Source: Paenibacillus caui (GTDB taxonomy: Bacteria > Bacillota > Bacilli > Paenibacillales > Paenibacillaceae). Taken from it: 64,000 nt of DNA. The position numbers and the translations under genes are program-made. The stretch spans positions 17,791-81,790 of the forward strand of contig NZ_JAIOGQ010000022.1 of NCBI RefSeq assembly GCF_019904135.1. Direction: 5' to 3'. Positions 8,804-18,894 of this stretch are shown here, in pieces. The notes beneath the pieces are model-generated. The model made no database searches and had not been told where the DNA came from. It worked only from the letters and a program-made list of their open reading frames with translations. Each line of letters starts with the position of its first letter. The first letter of the stretch is position 1.

Positions 8804-8973
8804 TATATGGATTGATAAGGATAATATTTCTAATTGATAGATTTTCTCTATTTATTATTATTTTTTATATATAGAATTTAATATAAATGAAAGCCATTAT
8901 TTACTGTCCATTATCAATGCCAACTCAGCATTAATCCTATGTTGATAGAGCGGCATCCAGCTTTTTAGAGCAT

Positions 8974-9010
8974 ATAATAAGGAGCCGCATCCTATGCGGC
9001 TCCTTATTAT
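8974..9010 (-). terminator. strong terminator separating permease from thiopeptide island
   Basis: A perfect 17-bp stem (8974-8990 with 8994-9010) and a 3-nt loop. It lies about 145 bp beyond the permease stop (9154) on the same strand and upstream of the precursor promoter, so it insulates the RiPP operon from permease readthrough. The rest of 8804-8973 and 9011-9153 is AT-rich sequence without any supportable gene. Confidence 0.8.
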
Positions 9011-9153
9011 AGGGATGAGCAAACACTTTAGCATCCAAACTGACCTCACACTTCCATGGTCGCCGAGCATGGACCATAAAATTGCCTTGAGTCTTGAATG
9101 GAAACATAACTTTGCCGCCCGAAAGAGATTAGCAGTTCCCCCTAGACTTTCCC

Positions 9154-10533
9154 TTACTCCTCCTCCGTCCGGATACGGGCGGAATGCCGCTTGCCTATCC
9201 CAAAAGCGTAGTAACTGATTACGACGATGGCCAAAAAAACGAGCCCGACGATAAGCGACATCCGCGTGTCGTCATTAAACCCCATTCCGATCAAGACCAT
9301 AACCAGAAAGGCAATGGTCAAGTAGTTCATAACGGGAGCAAAGGGCATTTTAAATGGATGTTTGGCCATTTCCGCTCCCTTCACTCTTCTAAAGCGAATT
9401 TGACTGATCAGGATCACAAACCATGGGATCATGCCTGGAAGCACGCTTGCGCTGTATACATAGACGAATAGCTTTGACGGCGCAATATAGTTCAAAACAA
9501 CGCCGATCGCCAAACCGATAAGCACGGCAATCGTACTGTATAGCGGTACACCGTTACGGGAGATTTTCATAAAGAATTTTGGCGCTTGTCCATTTACGCC
9601 CAATGTATAAAGCATGCGTCCCGCACTGAAGATGCCGCTGTTGCATCCCGACATGGCCGCCGTAATGACAACGAAGTTAATGATCCCGGCTGCCGCCGTA
9701 ATCCCGACTTTTGCAAAAGTGGAAACAAACGGGCTTCCAAGCGTATCCAGCTGGTCCCAGGGATAAACCGTGACAATGACGAAAATCGCACCGATATAGA
9801 AGATCAAAATTCGCCAAATGATTTGTTGAATCGCGCTTGTTAATGTTTTTTGCGGCTCTGACGCCTCGCCGGCCGTAATCCCGATCAGTTCGACTCCTTG
9901 ATAGGATGCGATAACGAGAGATAGAGCAAAGAAAAACCCGGACCACCCGCCCGTAAAGAAGCCGCCATGTGCCCAAAGGTTGGATAATCCGATAGCGTTA
10001 CCCCCGTTACCCAATCCGAAGAAAATAACCCCGATCCCTGCAACGATCATCAGGATAATGGTAACGATTTTAATCATCGCGAACCAAAATTCGAACTCCC
10101 CGAACGATTTCACGGAAATCAGGTTCGCCGTACCCAATATCGCCATTGCCAAAATACTCGGGATCCAAGCAGGCAGATTCGGGAACCAATATTCCATATA
10201 GGCGCCAACCGCTATAATTTCAGCCATTCCCACAATGATCCATTGGAACCAGTTGCTCCAAGCGGACATATAACCTGCTAAAGGATGGATGTACTTGTGC
10301 CCGAAAGTAGCGAATGACCCCGTACTTGGCTCCAAATACAGCATTTCCCCCATTGCACGCATAATGAAAAATACAAATATTCCGCAGATTGCATAAGCCA
10401 GCAGTACAGACGGACCCGTCCATTGAATCGTATTGGCGGACCCCATAAATAATCCAACGCCAATTGTACCGCCCAAGGCAATCATCTGAATATGGCGGGC
10501 TCCCAGCCCTCTCTTCAGTTCTTGATTGGCCAC
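9154..10533 (-). CDS. amino acid permease, AAT/APC family
   Basis: A 459-residue, 12-helix secondary transporter of the amino acid transporter family (AroP/GabP/RocE-like). The first helix carries the family motif '[17 protein letters not shown]'. Other family signatures are '[16 protein letters not shown]' and the helix-8 region '[20 protein letters not shown]'. It would import an amino acid by proton symport. The open frame extends 31 codons further upstream, but a GTG at 10533 is preceded by AGGAGG with 7-nt spacing and matches the usual N-terminus ('[16 protein letters not shown]'), so that start is used. The extra upstream codons fall in the structured leader. Substrate cannot be told from sequence; aromatic or branched amino acids, proline and GABA are all represented in this family. 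Confidence 0.85.
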   Translation of the reverse strand: MANQELKRGLGARHIQMIALGGTIGVGLFMGSANTIQWTGPSVLLAYAICGIFVFFIMRAMGEMLYLEPSTGSFATFGHKYIHPLAGYMSAWSNWFQWIIVGMAEIIAVGAYMEYWFPNLPAWIPSILAMAILGTANLISVKSFGEFEFWFAMIKIVTIILMIVAGIGVIFFGLGNGGNAIGLSNLWAHGGFFTGGWSGFFFALSLVIASYQGVELIGITAGEASEPQKTLTSAIQQIIWRILIFYIGAIFVIVTVYPWDQLDTLGSPFVSTFAKVGITAAAGIINFVVITAAMSGCNSGIFSAGRMLYTLGVNGQAPKFFMKISRNGVPLYSTIAVLIGLAIGVVLNYIAPSKLFVYVYSASVLPGMIPWFVILISQIRFRRVKGAEMAKHPFKMPFAPVMNYLTIAFLVMVLIGMGFNDDTRMSLIVGLVFLAIVVISYYAFGIGKRHSARIRTEEE

Positions 10534-10576
10534 TTCACTTCCTCCTCTTGCACTTATCCTGTCGCGTTGATCGCCA

Positions 10577-10645
10577 TAAAAATGCACCCCGAGAATGACA
10601 TCGGATTTTACCCATAGGGTATCCAATGAACCTTCTCAGGAGTGC
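10577..10645 (-). promoter_or_regulatory. leader terminator/attenuator of the amino acid permease
   Basis: The 5' leader folds into a 12-bp stem with one bulged U (10584-10595 with 10633-10645), a loop that holds a smaller ACCC/GGGT hairpin, then an ATTTTTA tract (10577-10583). This is an intrinsic-terminator shape about 45 nt before the GTG start. It is not a T-box: no AGGGUGGNACCGCG element. Conditional readthrough is inferred. Confidence 0.5.
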
Positions 10646-10650
10646 GCTTC

Positions 10651-10706
10651 AATAAAGCAAAACGTTGCAGCTTTATTATTATAAACGATCAGACCTTATT
10701 TTTCAG
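10651..10706 (-). promoter_or_regulatory. permease promoter with overlapping inverted repeat
   Basis: A TATAAT -10 box (10678-10683) and CTGAAA -35 box (10701-10706, 4/6 match) with 17-bp spacing. An interrupted palindrome AATAAAGC/GCTTTATT (10651-10658, 10670-10677) starts right at the predicted transcription start and could be a repressor operator. Confidence 0.5.
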
Positions 10707-10770
10707 TAGTCAAAATGACTTCATATGAAAAGGATGCGTCTGGAATCACAAATGAAGAGTAAGGTGACTA

Positions 10771-13700
10771 TTACAGCATCCGGGCAAACTGGGTCAACAG
10801 GTCCGGATGGAGGATCTTCTGATTGCCTTCTTGTCCAAGCGACTCTACTTGCTCAATATAGGCAGCAATGGAGCTTTGTTTAACCTGCTCTTTCCCTGCT
10901 TGCTCGGCCTCCTCGGCGTGGCGAAGCTTTACCAGCAGGGCATTGACGATCCCCTGCTTGCCAGGCCCCTCGACCATTCGTTCGGTCAGGCGGCTGAGGC
11001 CATCATAATCAACGACGATTTCATACGTGACCGGGGTCTCGGTCACATTTCCTGCCGCGTCGCGGGCTTGAACCGTTATCGTGTGCGCCCCCGCCCCCAG
11101 CACATAGGCATCCTCGCTGACCAAAGGCCCCGAGGCGCAAGGGTCGTAGACGACTCCCGACACCGTATCGGACGCCGTGCATTCAATAACCACTTTCTGA
11201 TCGATCGTGTAGGAACCCGCTCCCGTTACATCGATCACAGGTTTAGTTTGATCCAGCCGGATTACGAGCTCCTTCTCCTGCTCCTTGTTGCCGCTAAGAT
11301 CAACTGCGGCATAATGGATGATCGTGATTCCTTCCTGATCGATCGAAAGCTCGGCGCTGCTGCCGTCCACGCTCGCTTCCTCCGCCTCAGCGGCGCCTGT
11401 CAGCCGGTACGTGATCCCTTTCACGGCGTCATCGTCGGAAGCCGAAAGCTGAAGCGTTACGTTCCGGTTGAACCAGCCAGCTTCATTCGGCGTAGTACTA
11501 TAGACAACCGCAGTGACCGGCGGCTTCACGTCTTTAACGGTCACCGTGCTCTCCGCGAATACGCCCGATTTGGCATGGGTCGCTTTGATGACCGCCGTTC
11601 CGGGTTTCTTGGCGGTTACCGTTCCTTGTGTCTCTACGTCAACAACTCCCTCGCGCGAAGCTTCGGACACGGACCACACGATCGTTTTATCCGGAAGGGT
11701 ATCCGGCTCTACCTTTGCATTCAGCTTGGCCTGATCGCCGATGGTGAGATCAAGTTTCGTTGGGTCAATGCTTACCTTCGGTTTGTTCAATACAAAACGG
11801 TCCACTTCGCGCCCGCCTACCGTTTTCGTGACAACCGACAGACTGGACTTGTCGATTTCGACCTCCACGTACATCTGGGTCATTTCCTCGTCGACAAACT
11901 GCGTCCAATCTCTTCGGGTCAAGCCGTAGAACTTCGGACCGGAAGAGCCGCCAACCACATAGGCCGTGCCTTCGCCCGTTTCAGCGGCGGCGCCGTCCTT
12001 CATAAAGTTGCGCAAATAAATGTGATCATGCCCGTTCAGTACAAGATCGACATGGAATTCGTCAAGAACCGGTACCCATTCCTTACGGACAATTTCCGTA
12101 TCATAGATGCTGCCGTAAGGTCCGCGGTGGAAGAGGACGACCTTCCATTTCTTATCCGTCTTGGCAAGATCGCTCCGCAGCCATTCCTTTTGCTCTTCAT
12201 ATTGATATTCGCTGTTCAGCATCGCGAAATGGGTATCTCCATAATCGAACGAGAAATTCGAACCTTTCAGGCTGTCCAGTCCATTTCCGGGCTGATTGAA
12301 ATGATTCAGGAAATCGCCGTTGCCGCTGGTGCCTGTAACTTCATGGTTGCCGACCGCCGCGACGAGCGTCGTGTTCATCAGCTTGTCCTGCGCGGCCGCA
12401 AACCACATGTTCCATTCGTTTTCCTTATACCCGTTGTCCACCATATCGCCGGCATGCACGATAAAATCAGCGTCCGGCATATCGGCGGTTGCCTGATTGA
12501 GCGTATTTTTCCACAGATCAAAGCCCGCTTGATCCGATGCCTGCGAATCGCCGAAGAACAGAAACTTCACTTTGTCCTGATTCGTGGACGCGGTTGCGAA
12601 AGAGCCCTGGACGCTGTAATTTCCCGCACCGTCACCTACCCTGTAAACGTACTCCGTTCCCGGCTTGAGGCCGGATACCGCAGCTTTATGAACCCGAACC
12701 GTGCCAAGATCGTAGGTGGAAAATAAGGAATCCGTCCCGTCCACAGTGATCGCCGAAGCCTGCGCAAAATCCGTAAACCCGTCTCTTTCGGCGATTTCGA
12801 CTTTCGTACCCGCCGCGTTCGGGTGGGTATGCCAGGTGAATCCGCGCGAGGTTGCCGGATCCGCCCCCATCGTCACGCTGATGTTATACGGGTTCATCGT
12901 ACCGGCCAGCTTCGAAACGGTGAACGTCATCGCAGAGCTGTACAAGGAGTCTTTGACCGCTTGCAGCTTGTAAGTCTTGATCGACTTCGTCAAGGCATCT
13001 GTCGTAAAATGCCCTCCCGCGTCCGTCACGCCAACAACCGTTCCATCCGCCAATATATGGACTCCCGCAGCCGGAGTTCCATCCGCAAGGACCACGCTGA
13101 ATGTGGTAGGATACCCTTCCACTCTGCCGGTGTCATTCCAACTGAGCTGCAGCGGATGCTTGATGACCGATTCGCGCGGCAGCCCGAAAAAGGATGAAGC
13201 AGCGCCCGGTGTACCCGTAAATGAGATGGTACCCGATGTAAAGGCGATGGTGCTGGATCCTTCGGCATCCGGCCTCACGTGATACCGGATCTGGGCGAGC
13301 AGATCGCTGTCCGTAAGTCCAGCCGTCTCCAGATTCGAGAACTTGACCAGCACCTTTCCCGCCGTAGCGTCGATATCCGCCTGCACCTGGCTGTCCGTCA
13401 GCTTACCCCCGGGCACCAGCTCCAAGCCGTCGACCTTGGAGGTGTCAAACGCAAAGCCGATCTGGCCCGCATGGATTCCGGCTGTCTTGAAGCCCTTGAT
13501 ATCCAGCGTATTTGTGCTGCCTGCATAGATTTCCTGAGGCGTATCGTACAGAAATTTGGACGAGCCTGTATCCACGTTAAACGTCCATTCCTTCTCCGCC
13601 CGGTTCCCGGACAGATCGCGGATCTGGATTTTCGCCTTATGAACGCCATCCGCAAGCGGGATCTCGGGCTTGTAGCTGATTCGCCCCTCCGGCGGATAAA

Positions 13701-16140
13701 GCGTATGGGAAACCGGCATATTGTCCACATGGAAAAAGATTTTGTCCGGATCGATCAACGTCGTCCCCGGACTCTTCTGCGGATCATATCCGGCGTCCTC
13801 GCCGATGGCCCGGATGACCGGAGTTCCGGTCTGCACCACGCTGCCGTCCGCAGGTTCCATGTTCTTCAGGACCGGCGGTTCAATGTCGTCCTCCACAGGG
13901 CCGTAAACCGCGCGAATTTCATCGACATAGATGGCTCCGGCTCCTTTGACGGGAGGATTTTTGGAGGTGGTCATGTAGCGAACGGGCATATCCAGCGTCA
14001 GCGGCGGTGTCAAACCGGCCGGCACGTTTGCCTCCACGTACTTCCAGCCCTTCCAGTCCACGCCGACGGTTTCTTGCGTCAGATTCAGCGGCGTCGGTCC
14101 GCCTGCGCCGTTCTTGTCCCGCATTTGCCCCCGCAGCCAGTTTCCGCTCCCGTCCCCGTAAACCCACATGCTGATCTTGGACGGATAACCCGGAATGACC
14201 AGCACTTTATCCTTGCTGGCAACCTGCAAATAAGCTCCGGTTGTGCCTACTTTTCCGATAAAATCATACTCCAGCTTCAACGCCTGATTCCCGAAACGGA
14301 CATATTCGTCCTCGGTGGTCAGACTGGCGAGCGCGGTGTTGTAATTGGCTCCGGCCGAACTCAAGTACCGGTCAAGACCGTTCTCAAAGTTCTCCAACAC
14401 ATAGGGCGGCGTCCCGACGTTCACGGTCATTGACGTCTCGATATCCCCGTATTTCACGTAAATTTTCCCGCTCTTGCCGGTATCGTCCACGGCCGTGAAC
14501 ACGCCGTCTGGGCTGATGGTGCCGATATCCCCTTCAACCCGCCACTCGAAGCTGCGGTTGTCCGCCTTGATTTCCTGGCCGTTTCGCAGAGCTGCAACGT
14601 TAAGCTGAACGCTTGCTCCGGAATCCACCGCCTTCTCCGAATCCGGGAATTTCAGCGCCGTCAAGTCGTTAACGACCTCGACTTCTCCCGATCCTTCGAG
14701 CGCGCCTGCCTGAGCATGAATCGCTGCGGTGCCTGCGGCATAACCTGCCGTAAACCTGCCGTCTTCGTCAAATGTGCCCAGCGCAGGCTCGGCCTGCCAG
14801 ATGACGGGGCCTTCAAACGCTGCCGGGTGAACGGCTGCATCCACGCCCGCTGCCGTAAAGGCCACCGAAGAGCCCGCCAGCACCCGTTCCAGATTCGGTC
14901 GCACGACCAGCTTGGCCGCAGGTCCTTCGGAGGCTTTGTTCACGAGCAGCAGGGAGTTGCCGGTCGGCCGCTCGCCTCCATCGGAGCCGCGATTCAGCAT
15001 CTTAAACTCCGTTTCCCCTGGAAGTCTCGCGGCAAAGGTAGAAGAACCCCCGCCGTCCAGATTCAGAGCGTTGACAACGCCCATGCTCTTCATTATTTCG
15101 CCGAGCTCGCCCGTGTCCACGCCTTCACTGAAGCCCGGGGCCCGGCCGTCAATCTCCAGCATGAGCACGGAGCCGTCGGCCTTGATTCCGACCGCAGTAC
15201 GGGGATGGACGCCTGCAGGCGGAACATTGCCGAGCACGGCTCCGTCCTTCATCAGCATGAAGCCGCTCATGGCCAGCTTCGCGCCGCGCCAGCCTTCCTC
15301 CAGCTCGAAGGAAGCCGTCACTTCATCGCCGACCTGGAGCGGTGCAAGCAGCGTACGGGCCGTGCCTTGCGCGGACAGCACTACCTTCCCCGGCGACAGG
15401 GGCGTATTTCCTTTGTCTATGCGTAGTTCGGAAACCTTCAGACGCATCGTCTGTCCGCTCTGCACATCACCTTCCAGGACGTCCAGCACGACTTCGTCTC
15501 CCAGATCGGTCGTTTTGGTCGTATCCGCATAATCGCTCGTATATAGCACCAGCTCATCATTTGACCGGTAGCGGTTGATATGCGACAGCTCAGAAGGCTT
15601 GCCCTGGATGGTGACCGTCCTGACCAGCTTCGGAACCGGACCGATTCGGGCCGTTCCGTCCTCATTCAGCACAAACACGCCGTTATCTCCGTCGGCGCTG
15701 TTTAATATTTTGCCGCCGCTCATAAACAAGCCGACGGGAACGCCGGTTCCGTGATCGTTCATATCAAAAAAATCGCCGTTGATCCCGGCAACCACCCGGC
15801 TCGCTTCCTTGTCCGCATAAGCGGCCATCTGCGTAACTCCCTGGGTGCCGTACACTTTGCCGCCTTTGGTCCCCGCCTGCAGCTCCAACAGAGGGTTCGA
15901 AGGATTGAATTCAACGGTGTGCACCTTCTCTAGACCCCTTGCGAGCTTCATATCGTACCAGTGGTACACCGCTCCCGGAGCCAGCTCCATGGAACGGCTG
16001 TCAAGCACCTCGCCAATAGATAAAGCAGTCTCTTCAGCAGCATGAACCGGCGCTTCATACGGCGTGAGTACAGAAAACAGCAGCAGCATGCCCAGCAAAG
16101 CGGACAAAACGCGCCTTGCCGGCTTTCCTTTCATTCTCAT
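10771..16140 (-). CDS. secreted phosphodiester glycosidase / metallophosphoesterase multidomain protein
   Basis: A 1789-residue exported protein. The order is: signal peptide (about 1-34, ending PVHAA); phosphodiester glycosidase (NAGPA, PF09992-type) domain about 60-405 with 'GINGDFFDMNDHGTG' and 'NALNLDGGGSSTF'; Ig-like repeats about 410-575; a carbohydrate-binding-like domain about 580-755; further Ig/cohesin-like modules; a purple-acid-phosphatase N-terminal fold; and a calcineurin-type phosphoesterase about 1190-1420. The phosphoesterase keeps all metal motifs (FFGDSQ, HAGDMVDNG, VGNHE, LFHRGPYG, NGHDH). Then come a BIG2 domain, an OmpL47-like repeat and a C-terminal FIMAH domain. One enzyme could remove a covering sugar and the other the exposed phosphate, pointing to phosphoglycan or teichoic-acid scavenging. 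Start ATG follows GGAGGGAG. No LPXTG anchor is seen. Confidence 0.85.
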   Translation of the reverse strand: MRMKGKPARRVLSALLGMLLLFSVLTPYEAPVHAAEETALSIGEVLDSRSMELAPGAVYHWYDMKLARGLEKVHTVEFNPSNPLLELQAGTKGGKVYGTQGVTQMAAYADKEASRVVAGINGDFFDMNDHGTGVPVGLFMSGGKILNSADGDNGVFVLNEDGTARIGPVPKLVRTVTIQGKPSELSHINRYRSNDELVLYTSDYADTTKTTDLGDEVVLDVLEGDVQSGQTMRLKVSELRIDKGNTPLSPGKVVLSAQGTARTLLAPLQVGDEVTASFELEEGWRGAKLAMSGFMLMKDGAVLGNVPPAGVHPRTAVGIKADGSVLMLEIDGRAPGFSEGVDTGELGEIMKSMGVVNALNLDGGGSSTFAARLPGETEFKMLNRGSDGGERPTGNSLLLVNKASEGPAAKLVVRPNLERVLAGSSVAFTAAGVDAAVHPAAFEGPVIWQAEPALGTFDEDGRFTAGYAAGTAAIHAQAGALEGSGEVEVVNDLTALKFPDSEKAVDSGASVQLNVAALRNGQEIKADNRSFEWRVEGDIGTISPDGVFTAVDDTGKSGKIYVKYGDIETSMTVNVGTPPYVLENFENGLDRYLSSAGANYNTALASLTTEDEYVRFGNQALKLEYDFIGKVGTTGAYLQVASKDKVLVIPGYPSKISMWVYGDGSGNWLRGQMRDKNGAGGPTPLNLTQETVGVDWKGWKYVEANVPAGLTPPLTLDMPVRYMTTSKNPPVKGAGAIYVDEIRAVYGPVEDDIEPPVLKNMEPADGSVVQTGTPVIRAIGEDAGYDPQKSPGTTLIDPDKIFFHVDNMPVSHTLYPPEGRISYKPEIPLADGVHKAKIQIRDLSGNRAEKEWTFNVDTGSSKFLYDTPQEIYAGSTNTLDIKGFKTAGIHAGQIGFAFDTSKVDGLELVPGGKLTDSQVQADIDATAGKVLVKFSNLETAGLTDSDLLAQIRYHVRPDAEGSSTIAFTSGTISFTGTPGAASSFFGLPRESVIKHPLQLSWNDTGRVEGYPTTFSVVLADGTPAAGVHILADGTVVGVTDAGGHFTTDALTKSIKTYKLQAVKDSLYSSAMTFTVSKLAGTMNPYNISVTMGADPATSRGFTWHTHPNAAGTKVEIAERDGFTDFAQASAITVDGTDSLFSTYDLGTVRVHKAAVSGLKPGTEYVYRVGDGAGNYSVQGSFATASTNQDKVKFLFFGDSQASDQAGFDLWKNTLNQATADMPDADFIVHAGDMVDNGYKENEWNMWFAAAQDKLMNTTLVAAVGNHEVTGTSGNGDFLNHFNQPGNGLDSLKGSNFSFDYGDTHFAMLNSEYQYEEQKEWLRSDLAKTDKKWKVVLFHRGPYGSIYDTEIVRKEWVPVLDEFHVDLVLNGHDHIYLRNFMKDGAAAETGEGTAYVVGGSSGPKFYGLTRRDWTQFVDEEMTQMYVEVEIDKSSLSVVTKTVGGREVDRFVLNKPKVSIDPTKLDLTIGDQAKLNAKVEPDTLPDKTIVWSVSEASREGVVDVETQGTVTAKKPGTAVIKATHAKSGVFAESTVTVKDVKPPVTAVVYSTTPNEAGWFNRNVTLQLSASDDDAVKGITYRLTGAAEAEEASVDGSSAELSIDQEGITIIHYAAVDLSGNKEQEKELVIRLDQTKPVIDVTGAGSYTIDQKVVIECTASDTVSGVVYDPCASGPLVSEDAYVLGAGAHTITVQARDAAGNVTETPVTYEIVVDYDGLSRLTERMVEGPGKQGIVNALLVKLRHAEEAEQAGKEQVKQSSIAAYIEQVESLGQEGNQKILHPDLLTQFARML

Positions 16141-16236
16141 GCTTTCTCCCTCCGAATCCGTTATTTCCCCTGAAAAAGAGCACAGTGAATTTGCCCCCGC
16201 CGGCTTCCGCCGCCGGGAGCAAACATGTTCATGATC

Positions 16237-18894
16237 TTAGTCGGCCGGGACCGTGTCTTCCTCTTCCCCATTGTCTTCCGGCGATCTGGTGACAACCAGC
16301 TTGTCGCTGCTTGTCTGTCCGCCGTAAGAGGCGGTAACGGTAGTTTTGCCTTTACTGATCGCTTGAATCATTCCCGACGAATCGACGGAAGCAACCTCCG
16401 GACTGCTGCTGTCAAAGGTTGCCCTTGCGGTAACATCCGCGCTGGAGCCGTCCGAATAAGACGCCGTCACGATCAGCTTAAGGACTTCCCCTGTTTTGAT
16501 CGGCTTCAGCTTTCCGATAGAAGTCCCGGTTAGATTGGCTGTAACGGTGAGACGATATTCGGCGGTCTTGCCGTCCGCCAATGCCGTTATGACCGCTTCT
16601 CCCACCCCGGTTGCCGTAACAAGCCCGGCCGCGTCAACCGCAGCCACTTCCGGGTTGCCGCTGGCATAAACAACGCCGTCCTTCAAAATGACTTTCGAAC
16701 CGTCAGAGTATACCGCTTGAACGACTGTCGCTGCCGTATCCCCTTCCTTCATCTGGTCAGGACCTGTCATTTCCAGTCCGGTTACCGCTGAAGCGACGGA
16801 AAGCACGTAGCTGGCTGTTAAGGTGGCATAGCTGGCCGTAATCTCGGTTTGTCCGTAGGCTCCCGCCGTGACGAGCCCGGTATCGCTGACGGTGGCCACA
16901 GACGGATTGCTGCTGGCATAACTGACCCCGTTCGTCCAGTCCGCCGTTGACCCGCTTTCGAAGACCGCTTGGACCTGCGCCTGTTTGGTCTCACCCTGGA
17001 CCATCGGTCCAAGCCCGTCCAGCTTCAGTGCTGTCGGATACTCTGTTTCACCCGAAACGGAGACGAGCTGCATATTTGAATAGTAAGCATTCAGAATCTG
17101 ATCAAACGTCCAGCCCTTCATGCCCAGCATGGAGGCTCCGTATTGACTCATGCCGACGCCGTGCCCGTTTCCGCCTCCATAGAAAGTGACGCCTGTCACC
17201 GCGCCTTCCGCATCTTTCGCAAGATCCATCGTAAAGAACGCTGAATAAAGAATGCTCGGATTTTTCAGCGTGCCGGCCGGATCGTAATCCTGGGAACCGC
17301 CGCGGGCCCGGTAAGCGAGAATGTCGCTGCCCAGCGTGTAGGTTTTGCTCGGACGGATCGTGAAACGGATATTGAACTCTTTTACAATTTTATAAGTGCC
17401 GGTTGTGCCTTCAATGACAAGTTCCAGCGCGTTGCCGCCGGCTCCGCGTTTCGCCACGTACAGGTTCTGCAAGGTGCCGATCCCTTCCGGAGGAATAGGC
17501 GCGCTCGCAAAGCTGCCGTCAGCCTGCCGGGTCAGAATAAAAGCAGGGTCCGCCGCATAACGGGTGCCCAGGTTTTTATTGATCGTCGCTTCCAGCTCCT
17601 GGCGCGTCATGCTGATTTTCCAGCGGAAATAAAGCGAATCCGAGTCGTACCCCGTATAGGACAGGTTTTTGTAAAAAGCGTTCAGCGCTTCCTCGCTGGA
17701 AGTATCCAGCTCCAGCATCCGGTCTGCTTGAGCCGGATCGTAGGTGTAGCTTTTCGCCATCAGATAAGGGACAGGTGTTCCCGGAAACGTCGTGCTTCCC
17801 AAATCGGACCATACCTCGTGCTTCGAAGCGCCGAAGCCGCCGGAAGTCGAATAGAATCTCGCGTCGACCAGATCGCTGCCGCTTTTCATAATGAGGCCTG
17901 CCGTTTCGTTAACAGCCTGGTTCGTTGTCTCATTCTCCGCGCTGTTGTTGTAAACCTGGCTGAGCGTGCTGTCGTCGATATGAAAGCCACGGTCCGCAAA
18001 CCTGCTGCTGTAATAGTCCGATAGCGCGTAGGTTCTGGCTGCAACGGCCTGAGCTTTCAGCGCCTCTTTGCCGAAGGACGCCGGCATTTCGCTCGGAACA
18101 ACCTGGTACAGGTATTGCTCCAGCGTCACGTCGTTGATCAGCGTGAGCTTGTCCGTCGCCGCCGTCAGCGAGATCTCGAGGGTTCCCCGGTACAGCGGAT
18201 TTCCGTAAGCGCGTTTGAAGGTCATAATTTGCAAAAGAGAGCTGTTCGGATCCCTCTGGGAGGCGTACAACCGGTTTGGCGTCCGGTACAGCTCTGTCCC
18301 GTCCCGGGTTACAACGGTCTGGCCTTCAACGGGGGTATACGTCACGAGTGCGCCTGCCGGAATATCGAAGCTGCGCTCCGCTTTTTTGTCCAGCAATGTG
18401 TAGCCGCCTTCTGACTGGATGTCGAGCCCGGCATGCTCAAACGTCGAATAATCCCCGATATCGGCTATGCTGCTGCGAATGCCGACCCGCATGCGGTCTG
18501 TCAGTGTCACACCATCGATGACCAGCTTGCTGATCTCTCCGGCATCGTTCAGGTATGTAACAACGTTGTCCGCCCCAACCATAACGTCATTCAGCGATTT
18601 CGCAAAGGTTTGTCCGTCAAGCTTCTGCCAGACCGTGTAGCCTTCGGCGAGGTGCAGCGTACCGGCTAGTTCAAGCTCGACTGTTCTTTGCGCCGGGTTC
18701 TTTGCCATAATTTTCTCCCGGAGCGGCTTCATAACAGCAGGCAAGGACATTTCACCAGCTGCACCCCATTCGGCCGTTTCGGCTGCTGCGCCGGCGGCTC
18801 CTCCGGGAGTTTCCAGCACGAGGGAACCTGCAACCAAAACAGCGGACAACAGCAAAGCAAAAGGTAAGCGGAATAATCGGGTTTTATCTCTCAC
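16237..18894 (-). CDS. SpoIID/LytB domain protein with BIG2 Ig-like repeats
   Basis: An 885-residue secreted protein starting at a GTG behind AGGAGAG. A signal peptide covers about 1-37. The SpoIID/LytB domain (about 240-620) has the canonical 'VVPSEMPASFGKEALKAQAVAARTYAL' region, 'FYSTSGGFGASKHEVWSD' and 'GHGVGMSQYGASMLG'. SpoIID enzymes are lytic transglycosylases acting on denuded glycan strands. The C-terminal third holds three BIG2-type Ig-like repeats (each with 'ATVSDTGLVTA'- or 'VAAVDAAGLVTATG'-like cores). The size and repeats mark it as an extracellular paralogue, not the 340-residue sporulation SpoIID. It sits 96 bp upstream of the phosphodiester glycosidase on the same strand and may be co-transcribed, suggesting joint work on cell-wall polymers. 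Confidence 0.88.
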   Translation of the reverse strand: MRDKTRLFRLPFALLLSAVLVAGSLVLETPGGAAGAAAETAEWGAAGEMSLPAVMKPLREKIMAKNPAQRTVELELAGTLHLAEGYTVWQKLDGQTFAKSLNDVMVGADNVVTYLNDAGEISKLVIDGVTLTDRMRVGIRSSIADIGDYSTFEHAGLDIQSEGGYTLLDKKAERSFDIPAGALVTYTPVEGQTVVTRDGTELYRTPNRLYASQRDPNSSLLQIMTFKRAYGNPLYRGTLEISLTAATDKLTLINDVTLEQYLYQVVPSEMPASFGKEALKAQAVAARTYALSDYYSSRFADRGFHIDDSTLSQVYNNSAENETTNQAVNETAGLIMKSGSDLVDARFYSTSGGFGASKHEVWSDLGSTTFPGTPVPYLMAKSYTYDPAQADRMLELDTSSEEALNAFYKNLSYTGYDSDSLYFRWKISMTRQELEATINKNLGTRYAADPAFILTRQADGSFASAPIPPEGIGTLQNLYVAKRGAGGNALELVIEGTTGTYKIVKEFNIRFTIRPSKTYTLGSDILAYRARGGSQDYDPAGTLKNPSILYSAFFTMDLAKDAEGAVTGVTFYGGGNGHGVGMSQYGASMLGMKGWTFDQILNAYYSNMQLVSVSGETEYPTALKLDGLGPMVQGETKQAQVQAVFESGSTADWTNGVSYASSNPSVATVSDTGLVTAGAYGQTEITASYATLTASYVLSVASAVTGLEMTGPDQMKEGDTAATVVQAVYSDGSKVILKDGVVYASGNPEVAAVDAAGLVTATGVGEAVITALADGKTAEYRLTVTANLTGTSIGKLKPIKTGEVLKLIVTASYSDGSSADVTARATFDSSSPEVASVDSSGMIQAISKGKTTVTASYGGQTSSDKLVVTRSPEDNGEEEDTVPAD

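Noticed and set aside
10807..14433. Long plus-strand open frames (one of 639 codons) opposite the secreted giant
   Set aside because: They are antisense to a protein with complete domain motifs, have no family signatures or ribosome binding sites, and arise from the GC-rich codon pattern of the real gene.
16141..16236. GC-rich CCGGCGGC-type sequence as a terminator between the two surface-protein genes
   Set aside because: The arms do not pair over more than about five bases and no T-run follows, so co-transcription is more likely.
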